From Sideroxydans sp. (lineage in GTDB: Bacteria > Pseudomonadota > Gammaproteobacteria > Burkholderiales > Gallionellaceae), in assembly GCA_016124455.1 (NCBI GenBank), contig WGNQ01000017.1, positions 41,031-105,030 of the forward strand: a stretch of 64,000 nucleotides of DNA, read 5' to 3'. The notes beneath the pieces are model-generated. The model was given only the letters and a program-made list of their open reading frames with translations, did not search any database and was not told the origin of the DNA. Positions 58,013 to 64,000 of the stretch are shown one piece after another (the first letter of the stretch is position 1; each line of letters begins with the position of its first letter). A program made the translations under genes and the position numbers.

Positions 58013-59365
58013 TTAACGCCCCATTCCGGGCAGCATGCCCTTCATGCCGCGCATCATCTTGGCCATGCCGCCCTTGCTGAACATCTTCATCATTTTCTGC
58101 GTCTGTTCAAACTGGTTGAGCAACTGGTTCACATGCATTACCTGGACGCCAGCGCCTGCTGCGATGCGGCGTTTGCGCGAGGCCTTGAGCAGCTCCGGCT
58201 TTGCGCGTTCGGCCGGGGTCATCGAGTTGATGATGCCTTCGATGCGGTCGATCTGTTTGTCGTCCACCTTGCTGCCGGCGGCGGCCTGGGAAAGCTGGGC
58301 GGGCAGTTTGTCCAGCAGCCCGGCGACGCCGCCCATCTTGCGCATCTGTACGATCTGCATCTTGAAATCGTTGAGGTCGAAACCTTCGCCCTTCTTGACC
58401 TTCTCGGCCAGCTTGGCGGCCTCCGCCTGGTCAACCTCGCGGTGCGCTTCTTCGATCAGCGACAGCACGTCGCCCATGCCGAGTACGCGCGACGCCATGC
58501 GCTCCGGGTGGAACGCTTCGAGCCCGGTCATCTTTTCGCTGACGCCGACGAACTTGATCGGCTTGCCGGTGACGTTGCGTACCGACAGCGCAGCGCCGCC
58601 GCGCGCATCGCCGTCGAGTTTGGTGAGGATCACGCCGGTCAGCGGCAGCGCATCCCCGAACGCCTTGGCCGTGTTCACCGCGTCCTGGCCGGTCATCGCG
58701 TCGACCACGAACAGGGTCTCTACCGGATTCAGCTTCGCGTGCAGCTGCTTGATCTCGTCCATCATCTCTGCGTCGATGGCGAGGCGGCCGGCAGTATCGA
58801 CGATCAGCACGTCGTGGTAATGGCGCTTGGCATAGTCGTGCGCGGCGAGCGCGATGTCCACCGGCTTCTGGCTGAGGTCGGAGGGGAAGAAATCGACCTC
58901 GAGTTGTTGCGCCAGCGTGCGCAACTGCTCGATCGCGGCGGGACGGTATACGTCGCAGCTGACCAGCAGCACCTTTTTCTTTTGTTGCGTCTGCAGCATC
59001 TTGGCGAGCTTGCCGCTGCTGGTGGTTTTGCCTGCACCCTGCAAGCCGGCCATCAGGATCACCGCCGGTGGTGTGGTGGCGAGATTGAGGCCGACGTTCT
59101 GCTCGCCCATCAGCTTGGTCAGTTCGCGGTGCACGACGCCGATCAGCGCCTGCCCGGGATTCAGGTTGCCGATGACTTCCTGGCCGAGCGCGGCTTCCTT
59201 GACGTGGGCGGTGAATTCCTTGACTACGGGCAGTGCGACGTCGGCTTCCAGCAGCGCCATGCGCACTTCGCGCAACGCATCCTGGATGTTGCTTTCAGTC
59301 AGCCGTGCCTGGCCGCGTAGCGTCTTGATGACGCCGGTAAGGCGTTGTGTAAGGTTGTCCAACAT
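58013..59365 (-). CDS. ffh: Signal recognition particle GTPase Ffh
   Basis: Binds signal sequences and 4.5S RNA to deliver membrane proteins to FtsY/SecYEG. 450 residues from ATG 59365. N domain (MLDNLTQRLTGVIKTLRGQARLT region), G domain with P-loop GLQGAGKTTSSGKLA near residue 108, DTAGRLAIDAEMM, TKLDGDARGGAALS, and the methionine-rich M domain (MGGVAGLLDKLP, then KMMKMFSKGGMAKMMRGMKGMLPG) at the C-terminus. Divergent from the CcsA-like gene. Confidence 0.98.
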   Translation of the reverse strand: MLDNLTQRLTGVIKTLRGQARLTESNIQDALREVRMALLEADVALPVVKEFTAHVKEAALGQEVIGNLNPGQALIGVVHRELTKLMGEQNVGLNLATTPPAVILMAGLQGAGKTTSSGKLAKMLQTQQKKKVLLVSCDVYRPAAIEQLRTLAQQLEVDFFPSDLSQKPVDIALAAHDYAKRHYHDVLIVDTAGRLAIDAEMMDEIKQLHAKLNPVETLFVVDAMTGQDAVNTAKAFGDALPLTGVILTKLDGDARGGAALSVRNVTGKPIKFVGVSEKMTGLEAFHPERMASRVLGMGDVLSLIEEAHREVDQAEAAKLAEKVKKGEGFDLNDFKMQIVQMRKMGGVAGLLDKLPAQLSQAAAGSKVDDKQIDRIEGIINSMTPAERAKPELLKASRKRRIAAGAGVQVMHVNQLLNQFEQTQKMMKMFSKGGMAKMMRGMKGMLPGMGR

Positions 59366-59435
59366 GGCGGTGTCCCTGTTTTCCGTCGGGGTAGATAGTG
59401 TAGAATTGCCGAAGTCTAAAACATCCCGACTCAAA

Positions 59436-60248
59436 ATGTCGAACCTTTCCCTGTATCTGGTGACCTTTCTTGCGTATGGCGCGCTGGCCGTGTATTTCTG
59501 GCGCGAACAGGCCGCAGGCCGCGAGGATGCGTTGTGCCGGGGGGCGGTTTGTCATGCCGTATTGCTGCCGTTGATGCTGCACGGTTACCTGCTGTACGAC
59601 AACCTGTTCATCAACGGCGAAATGAATTTCGGCCTGGTCTATTCGCTGTCGCTGATCCTCTGGGTGACCATGCTGGTGTACTGGGTGGGGCGTTTCTTCT
59701 ACCCGATTGCCAGCCTGCAGACTCTGGTGTTGCCGCTGGCCGCGGTGGGCGCGCTGCTGCCGGCACTGTTTCCTGCGGCGCATGTGCAGCCGAAAACCAC
59801 TTCGCTGGTATTCGAGGCGCATATCGTGATGGCGGTGCTGGCCTACAGCCTGTTCACCATCGCGGTGCTGCATGCGGGGCTGATGTCGCTGGTGGAAAAG
59901 CGCCTGCACCATGCCATGCTGCCGCGCGTGCTGCAGAACCTGCCGCCGCTGCTGACCATGGAAACGCTGCTGTTCCGCATCATCAGCGTGGGTTTCATCC
60001 TGCTCACGCTGACCCTGGCTTCCGGCATCGTGTTTTCCGAGGAGCTGTTCGGCAAGCCGTGGCAATTCAGCCACAAGATGCTGTTCGGCTTCCTGTCCTG
60101 GGGCGTGTTCGGGGTGCTGCTGATGGGCCATCATTTCTACGGCTGGCGCGGGCGCATCGCGATCCGCTGGACGGTGAGCGGCTTTGTTTTCCTCGTGCTG
60201 GCCTACGTGGGAACCAAGTTTGTCATGGAAGTCCTGCTGCATCGCTGA
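59436..60248 (+). CDS. CcsA/YpjD-like inner-membrane protein
   Basis: 270 residues, about eight membrane helices, similar in layout to the CcsA/ResC/HemX group and to E. coli YpjD, which also sits next to ffh. Visible are HGYLLYDNLF, FEAHIVMAVLAYSLFTIAVLHAG, and FSHKMLFGFLSWGVFGVLLMGHHFYGWRGR, with the conserved histidines. The WWD haem-handling motif of true CcsA is not seen, so cytochrome c assembly is not certain. ATG 59436; a larger open frame upstream lies inside antisense ffh. Monocistronic. Confidence 0.85.
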   Translation: MSNLSLYLVTFLAYGALAVYFWREQAAGREDALCRGAVCHAVLLPLMLHGYLLYDNLFINGEMNFGLVYSLSLILWVTMLVYWVGRFFYPIASLQTLVLPLAAVGALLPALFPAAHVQPKTTSLVFEAHIVMAVLAYSLFTIAVLHAGLMSLVEKRLHHAMLPRVLQNLPPLLTMETLLFRIISVGFILLTLTLASGIVFSEELFGKPWQFSHKMLFGFLSWGVFGVLLMGHHFYGWRGRIAIRWTVSGFVFLVLAYVGTKFVMEVLLHR

Positions 60249-60294
60249 TCCCGCCCCGGCGTTCCCCCCTGAATCCAGGGCCATTCCCGACGTA

Positions 60295-60324
60295 TTGCCA
60301 TAACTCGGTAAAGTGTCGTAGAAT
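60295..60324 (+). promoter_or_regulatory. Promoter of the rpsP-rimM-trmD-rplS operon
   Basis: TTGCCA (60295-60300) and TAGAAT (60319-60324) are 18 bp apart; each hexamer matches consensus at five of six positions. A GC-rich discriminator CGCGCCC follows the -10, a feature of growth-rate-controlled ribosomal promoters. It leaves a leader of about 35 nt before rpsP. Confidence 0.75.
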
Positions 60325-60365
60325 TCGCGCCCTTTGGCGTTGCTAAATAATAGAGTAGGTTATAT

Positions 60366-60620
60366 ATGGTTATCATTCGGCTTTCACGCGGTGGCTCCAA
60401 GCACCGCCCGTTCTTCAATGTGGTCGTGGCTGATTCGCGCAACCGTCGCGATGGTCGCTTCATCGAGCGCGTCGGCTTCTACAACCCGGTTGCCAAGGAA
60501 GGCCAGGAAGGCCTGCGCATCCAGCTGGATCGCATTACGCACTGGCAAGAGCGCGGCGCCCAATTGAGCGACACGGTCGCCAGACTGGTCAAGAGCGCTG
60601 GTGCAACAGCACAAGCCTGA
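60366..60620 (+). CDS. rpsP: 30S ribosomal protein S16
   Basis: 84 residues (E. coli 82). [29 protein letters not shown] is the S16 signature, with IERVGFYNP and [23 protein letters not shown] following. First gene of the operon; its 3' end overlaps rimM by 20 bp. Confidence 0.98.
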   Translation: MVIIRLSRGGSKHRPFFNVVVADSRNRRDGRFIERVGFYNPVAKEGQEGLRIQLDRITHWQERGAQLSDTVARLVKSAGATAQA

Positions 60621-61128
60621 CGAGCAGAACCCCATGGTGATCATGGGGCGAGTGGCAGGGGCGCATGGCATTCAGGGTTGGGTGAAAGTCCAGCCCTACA
60701 CTGACGAGCTCGACGGCCTGGTGGACTATTCCACCTGGTGGCTGGGAAATGAGCAGCAGGGCTGGCGCGAACTGGATGTGCTGAAAAGCGCGGTGCAGGG
60801 CAAGAGCGTGGTGGCGCAAGTGATGGGCTGCCACGACCGCAACACCGCGGAGAAATACAAGGGCTTGCTGATCGCGGTGCCGCGCAACAGGCTGCCGCAA
60901 CCATCGGAAGACGAGTATTACTGGTCTGACCTGATCGGGCTGGACGTCGTCAGCCTTGGCGGGGAGCCGCTGGGCAAGGTGGAAAACCTGCTGGATACCG
61001 GCGCCAACCAGGTGTTGTGCGTGCGCGGCGCGGAGAAGGAAATCCTGATCCCGTTCATTGCCCAGGTCATCGAGCAGGTGGACCTGGACGGAAAAATAAT
61101 TCGCGCCGACTGGGCAGCGGATTACTGA
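60601..61128 (+). CDS. rimM: 16S rRNA processing protein RimM
   Basis: Assists 30S subunit maturation by binding S19. 175 residues from GTG 60601; this start places the conserved [16 protein letters not shown] block after about 14 residues, as in E. coli, so it is preferred over ATG 60634. N-terminal RimM barrel, then a PRC-barrel domain with [14 protein letters not shown] and [20 protein letters not shown]. Overlaps rpsP by 20 bp; 6 bp before trmD. Confidence 0.95.
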   Translation: MQQHKPDEQNPMVIMGRVAGAHGIQGWVKVQPYTDELDGLVDYSTWWLGNEQQGWRELDVLKSAVQGKSVVAQVMGCHDRNTAEKYKGLLIAVPRNRLPQPSEDEYYWSDLIGLDVVSLGGEPLGKVENLLDTGANQVLCVRGAEKEILIPFIAQVIEQVDLDGKIIRADWAADY

Positions 61129-61134
61129 GCGGCG

Positions 61135-61932
61135 ATGCGCTTCGATATCGTCACGCTGTTTCCGGAAATGTTCGGTGCAGTGACCGAATATGGCGTAACG
61201 CGGCGCGCAGCGGAGCAGGGCCGGTTTGCCTTGCAGGCGTGGAACCCGCGGGATTTCACCAGCGACAACTACCGCACCGTGGATGACCGCCCGTATGGCG
61301 GCGGCCCCGGGATGGTGATGCTGGCGGAGCCGCTGGAAAAGGCGATAGCCGCGGCGAAAGCCGCGCAAAAGGAAAAAGGGGTCGCGAAGAGTTGCGTGAT
61401 CCACCTGTCGCCGCAGGGCAGGCCGCTCACCCATGCGGTGGTGAAGGAACTGCTGGCGCGCGACGAGGGATTGATCCTGCTGGCGAGCCGTTACGAAGGC
61501 GTGGACGAGCGCCTGATCCGGCAGCAGGTAGATGAGGAAATTTCCATCGGCGACTACGTGTTGTCCGGTGGCGAACTGGCGGCGATGGTGCTGATCGACA
61601 GCCTGGTGCGGCAGATCCCCGGGGTATTGGGCGACGACGCATCGGCACAGCAGGATTCCTTTGTGGATGGCCTGCTGGATTGTCCGCACTACACGCGGCC
61701 CGAGGTTTATAACGGCGAGGAAGTTCCGGAGGTGTTGATGTCCGGGCACCACGCCGAAATAGAGAAGTGGCGATTGAAACAGGCGCTGGGACGCACCTGG
61801 CAACGTCGCCCCGATTTGCTGGCAGCACGCCAGTTGACTAAACAGGAAGCTCGGCTACTGGCGGAGTACCAGCAGGAACAAGCTTCCGTACAACAAGAGG
61901 AAATGGAAAATGGATCTGATCGCACAACTTGA
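61135..61932 (+). CDS. trmD: tRNA (guanine37-N1)-methyltransferase TrmD
   Basis: SPOUT-class methyltransferase that puts m1G at position 37, preventing frameshifts. 265 residues. [13 protein letters not shown] start, [12 protein letters not shown], the trefoil-knot SAM site [13 protein letters not shown] with [18 protein letters not shown], and [19 protein letters not shown]. The 3' end overlaps rplS by 23 bp, the usual rpsP-rimM-trmD-rplS order. Confidence 0.98.
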   Translation: MRFDIVTLFPEMFGAVTEYGVTRRAAEQGRFALQAWNPRDFTSDNYRTVDDRPYGGGPGMVMLAEPLEKAIAAAKAAQKEKGVAKSCVIHLSPQGRPLTHAVVKELLARDEGLILLASRYEGVDERLIRQQVDEEISIGDYVLSGGELAAMVLIDSLVRQIPGVLGDDASAQQDSFVDGLLDCPHYTRPEVYNGEEVPEVLMSGHHAEIEKWRLKQALGRTWQRRPDLLAARQLTKQEARLLAEYQQEQASVQQEEMENGSDRTT

Positions 61933-62287
61933 ACAGGAAGAAATCGCGCGCCTGGGCAAGACTATCCCTGATTTCGCCCCTGGCGATACCGTAGTCGTCG
62001 GCGTGAACGTGGTTGAAGGCACACGCAAGCGTGTGCAGGCTTTTGAGGGCGTGGTGATTGCGCGCCGCAACAAGGGCCTGAACTCTTCTTTCATCGTGCG
62101 CAAGGTGTCGTCCGGTGAAGGCGTGGAACGTACCTTCCAGACGTATTCGCCAAGCATCGCCAGCATCGAGGTGAAGCGTCGCGGCGACGTGCGCCGCGCC
62201 AAGCTGTACTACCTGCGCGACCGCTCCGGCAAGTCGGCACGTATCAAGGAAAAGCTGCCGGCACGCAAGGCCAGTACAGAAGCGTAA
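61910..62287 (+). CDS. rplS: 50S ribosomal protein L19
   Basis: 125 residues (E. coli 115, slightly longer tail). [29 protein letters not shown] and [22 protein letters not shown] are the L19 signature, ending with [22 protein letters not shown]. Overlaps trmD by 23 bp and is followed by a clear terminator, so it closes the operon. Confidence 0.98.
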   Translation: MDLIAQLEQEEIARLGKTIPDFAPGDTVVVGVNVVEGTRKRVQAFEGVVIARRNKGLNSSFIVRKVSSGEGVERTFQTYSPSIASIEVKRRGDVRRAKLYYLRDRSGKSARIKEKLPARKASTEA

Positions 62288-62304
62288 GCTTTTGCTTGTT
62301 CCAC

Positions 62305-62335
62305 AAAAACGGGAGGCGCTGCCTCCCGTTTTTTA
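62305..62335 (+). terminator. Rho-independent terminator after rplS
   Basis: AAAAACGGGAGGC-GCT-GCCTCCCGTTTTTT: an 8-bp GC stem CGGGAGGC/GCCTCCCG with a 3-nt loop, flanked by five A and six T, so it can act in both directions. Its T run ends 19 bp before ogt. Confidence 0.95.
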
Positions 62336-62353
62336 TTGCGTTATCATGTCCGT

Positions 62354-62818
62354 ATGGACTATCAGGCAAAACTGCAGGCGCCGTTCGGCATGCTCGGCAT
62401 CCACTGCACGGATGACGCGCTGACCGGCATCGACTTCCTGCCGGCGGGCGGGCAGGCGCAGCCGCCGCGAACCGGCTTTGCGCGCAAGGTATGCGAGCAG
62501 CTGTCCGCCTACCTTGCCGATCCCCGCTTTCGTTTCGACCTGCCGCTCGCGCCCGGCGGCACCGTGCACCAGAACAGGGTGTGGCGGCTGATGTGCGCGA
62601 TTCCGGCGGGCAAGGTGCGCAGCTACGGTGAGCTCGCCGCCGAGATCGGCTCCGCGCCGCGCGCGGTCGGGCAGGCCTGCGGTAACAATCCCATTCCCGT
62701 AGTCATTCCCTGCCATCGCGTGGTCGGCAAATCCGGCCTCGGCGGCTTCATGCACCACAGCGACGGTACGGCACTCGACATCAAGCACTGGCTGCTGACG
62801 CATGAGGGCGCACTTTGA
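62354..62818 (+). CDS. ogt: Methylated-DNA-protein cysteine methyltransferase
   Basis: Suicide enzyme that removes alkyl groups from O6 of guanine. 154 residues, the single-domain Ogt size rather than Ada. The catalytic P-C-H-R-V is in IPVVIPCHRVVGKSG, preceded by RSYGELAAEIGSAPRAVGQACGNNP (helix-turn-helix and the Arg finger). ATG 62354 is preferred; an upstream TTG at 62336 would lie on the terminator. The stop overlaps the xerD start by 4 bp. Confidence 0.93.
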   Translation: MDYQAKLQAPFGMLGIHCTDDALTGIDFLPAGGQAQPPRTGFARKVCEQLSAYLADPRFRFDLPLAPGGTVHQNRVWRLMCAIPAGKVRSYGELAAEIGSAPRAVGQACGNNPIPVVIPCHRVVGKSGLGGFMHHSDGTALDIKHWLLTHEGAL

Positions 62819-63711
62819 GTAGTGCCGACCTGCTGGATGAATTCTGCGACAGCCTGTGGCTGGAAGATGGCCTGTCGCGCAACACGCTCGAAAGCTACCG
62901 GCGCGACCTCAATAAATTCGCCGCGTGGCAGCAGCAGCAGGGCAAGGCCTCGATTCTCGACACTACGCATGGCGACATCCAGGGTTTTCTCGCGCACCTG
63001 GTCGGCGACGAAAAAGCCAGGGCCACCTCGACCTCGCGCGCGATCTCCAGCCTCAAGCGCCTGTTCCGCTACCTGTTACGGCAGAACAGGATGAGCACAG
63101 ACCCCACGCTGCAGATCGCCACGCCCAAGCTGCCGCGCAGCCTGCCCAAGAGCCTCACCGAGCAGGACGTCGAACTGCTGCTCGATGCGCCGGACGTGCA
63201 GACGCCGCTCGGCCTGCGCGACCGCGCCATGCTCGAGGTGCTGTACGCCACCGGCCTGCGCGTGTCGGAACTGGTCACGCTCAACGTCGCCCAGATCAGC
63301 CTCGACATGGGCGTGGTGCGCGTGATGGGCAAGGGCAGCAAGGAGCGCTTGGTGCCGCTGGGTGAAGAATCGCTGGACTGGATACGTCGCTACCTGGCAG
63401 AGGGCCGTCCGGTGCTGCTGGCAGGCAAGCTATGCGATGCGCTGTTCGTCACTCATCGCGGTGACGGTATGACGCGGCAGATGTTCTGGTACCTGATCAA
63501 GAAGCACGCGCAGCACGGCGGCCTGCACAAGCCGCTGTCGCCCCACACGCTGCGCCATGCGTTTGCCACCCACCTGTTGAACCACGGTGCGGATTTGCGC
63601 GTGGTGCAGATGCTGCTGGGGCATTCGGATATTTCGACGACGCAGATTTATACGCATGTGGCGCGGGAACGGTTGAAGAAATTGCATCATGATCATCATC
63701 CAAGAGGGTAG
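62815..63711 (+). CDS. xerD: Site-specific tyrosine recombinase XerD
   Basis: Resolves chromosome dimers at dif with XerC. 298 residues, exactly the E. coli length. N-terminal SAM-like core-binding domain (~1-90), then the catalytic domain with all active residues: R149 (TGLRVSEL), K174 (KGSKERL), H244-x-x-R247 (PHTLRHAF), H270 (LLGHSD) and Y279 (QIYTHV). XerD rather than XerC is inferred from IATPKLPRSLPKSLTEQDVELLL and the length. TTG start at 62815, overlapping the ogt stop. Confidence 0.95.
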   Translation: MSSADLLDEFCDSLWLEDGLSRNTLESYRRDLNKFAAWQQQQGKASILDTTHGDIQGFLAHLVGDEKARATSTSRAISSLKRLFRYLLRQNRMSTDPTLQIATPKLPRSLPKSLTEQDVELLLDAPDVQTPLGLRDRAMLEVLYATGLRVSELVTLNVAQISLDMGVVRVMGKGSKERLVPLGEESLDWIRRYLAEGRPVLLAGKLCDALFVTHRGDGMTRQMFWYLIKKHAQHGGLHKPLSPHTLRHAFATHLLNHGADLRVVQMLLGHSDISTTQIYTHVARERLKKLHHDHHPRG

Positions 63712-63717
63712 CAGGCC

Positions 63718-63760
63718 GTTCGCCCTGAGCGTAGGCAGCGAAGCTGCCGAAGTCGAAGGG
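63718..63760. repeat. REP-like hairpin repeat
   Basis: GTTCGCCCTGAGC...GTCGAAGGG flanking an inner hairpin GGCAGC-GAA-GCTGCC (63734-63748). The TTCGCCCTGAG / TCGAAGGG ends are like a dispersed repeat common in proteobacterial chromosomes. It lies right behind xerD. Confidence 0.6.
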
Positions 63761-63806
63761 AATCCTAATGTCAAAAGCAAAACCGCCGGTGGTTGACCGG
63801 CAGCAA

Positions 63807-63838
63807 GTTACTTTTCTTGTCTTGCCAAGAAAAGTAAC
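63807..63838. repeat. Long inverted repeat, interspersed type
   Basis: Perfect 13-bp arms GTTACTTTTCTTG (63807-63819) and CAAGAAAAGTAAC (63826-63838) with a 6-nt loop, followed by CAAAAGAAGTCG. This sequence resembles a dispersed repeat seen in betaproteobacterial genomes; it may also work as a bidirectional terminator for xerD. Confidence 0.6.
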
Positions 63839-63861
63839 CAAAAGAAGTCGCCCCCGGTTTG

Positions 63862-64000
63862 GGGGGTGTAAGAATTTTTGTGTAAACGGTCATTTGGCAG
63901 GAAACTGCCGGAACATTGTTAGGAGTAGAAATGACCGTATCAAAAGCACTACCCGCAGAACTAATCGACAGCCTGCTGTCTGGATATAAGAAACCCGAAG
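63862..64000 (+). mobile_element. Left end of an IS256-family insertion sequence (runs off the window)
   Basis: After the hairpin repeat the sequence GTGTAAGAATTTTTGTGTAAAC looks like an IS256-type terminal repeat, and the transposase gene starts about 60 bp further in. The exact left boundary is not certain: it could be anywhere from about 63855 to 63868. The element continues beyond the right edge, so the right repeat and target duplication are not visible. Confidence 0.6.
63931..64000 (+). CDS. Transposase, IS256 (mutator) family, N-terminal fragment in window
   Basis: ATG 63931 with AGGAG eight bases upstream opens a frame of 23 codons to the edge: MTVSKALPAELIDSLLSGYKKPE. The helix ending in LLSGYKKPE is the usual N-terminus of IS256-family transposases, where EDLIGENGLL would follow. 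Identification is from this short stretch only. Confidence 0.7.
   Translation, partial: MTVSKALPAELIDSLLSGYKKPE

Noticed and set aside
62815..63711. XerD as the integrase of a mobile island adjacent to the IS
   Set aside because: Its length, residues and coupling to ogt fit the chromosomal XerD; it is not next to a tRNA or attachment repeat.
63768..63989. A 73-codon open frame after xerD
   Set aside because: It runs through two hairpin repeats and the IS end and overlaps the transposase start in another frame.

Overview
The window is a stretch of core chromosome from a Gram-negative bacterium of fairly high GC content, most likely a betaproteobacterium, possibly in the Nitrosomonadales/Gallionellaceae area (an inference from gene order and protein character, not from a search). 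Pointers are the complete murein/division (dcw) cluster with murB between murC and ddl, lpxC after ftsZ, lipid A and ubiquinone genes, a FAD monooxygenase of ubiquinone type, the phoU-ppx pair, and the secA/argJ/yacG/zapD/coaE/pilD/pilC neighbourhood.

Layout. 1-3552 (minus): ilvA, a 5-formyltetrahydrofolate cyclo-ligase gene and the 5' part of aceE, which runs off the left edge. 3701-6645 (plus): rpiA, phoU, ppx. 6693-7042: RNase P RNA (rnpB). 7234-25805 (plus): a strong sigma-70 promoter with a four-repeat MraZ operator, then mraZ-rsmH-ftsL-ftsI-murE-murF-mraY-murD-ftsW-murG-murC-murB-ddl-ftsQ-ftsA-ftsZ-lpxC. Every junction from mraZ to ftsQ overlaps. 25829-30214: a 66-aa membrane protein, dciA (minus), an M23 peptidase, a clear terminator, and secA. 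30243-33885 (plus): a cyclic-nucleotide-binding-domain protein, argJ, a DUF815-type ATPase and a Nudix-ThiE fusion. 33867-41674 (minus): yacG, zapD, coaE, pilD, pilC, a CNNM/CBS protein, tonB, dsbC and a UbiH-type monooxygenase. 41760-47412 (plus): dusB-fis-purH-purD-tsaC-hemF. 47482-54862 (minus): a large DISM-PAS-GAF-GGDEF-EAL protein, ubiA, ubiC, recG, ridA. 55030-57897: a 68-aa membrane protein, a CPA2 antiporter, a cytochrome c, tRNA-Ala(CGC) and a CbbY-like phosphatase. 58013-63711: ffh (minus), a CcsA/YpjD-like membrane protein, the rpsP-rimM-trmD-rplS operon with promoter and terminator, ogt and xerD. 63718-64000: interspersed hairpin repeats and the beginning of an IS256-type insertion sequence.

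How it fits together. The dcw operon supplies every cytoplasmic step of UDP-MurNAc-pentapeptide synthesis from MurB to MurF plus ligation of D-Ala-D-Ala (Ddl), lipid I/II formation (MraY, MurG), septal synthesis (FtsW/FtsI) and the Z ring (FtsA/FtsZ/FtsQ/FtsL). ZapD and the M23 peptidase lie nearby. The remainder covers protein export (SecA, Ffh), translation (RpsP, RimM, TrmD, RplS, DusB, TsaC, tRNA-Ala), purine, arginine, isoleucine, haem and ubiquinone synthesis, and DNA repair or segregation (RecG, Ogt, XerD).

I found no undescribed multi-gene system. The points most worth a second look are the MraZ operator geometry, the unbroken chain of overlapping genes, the degenerate ThiE half of the Nudix fusion, a perfect 15-bp palindrome ahead of the 68-aa gene, and the IS junction at the right end.
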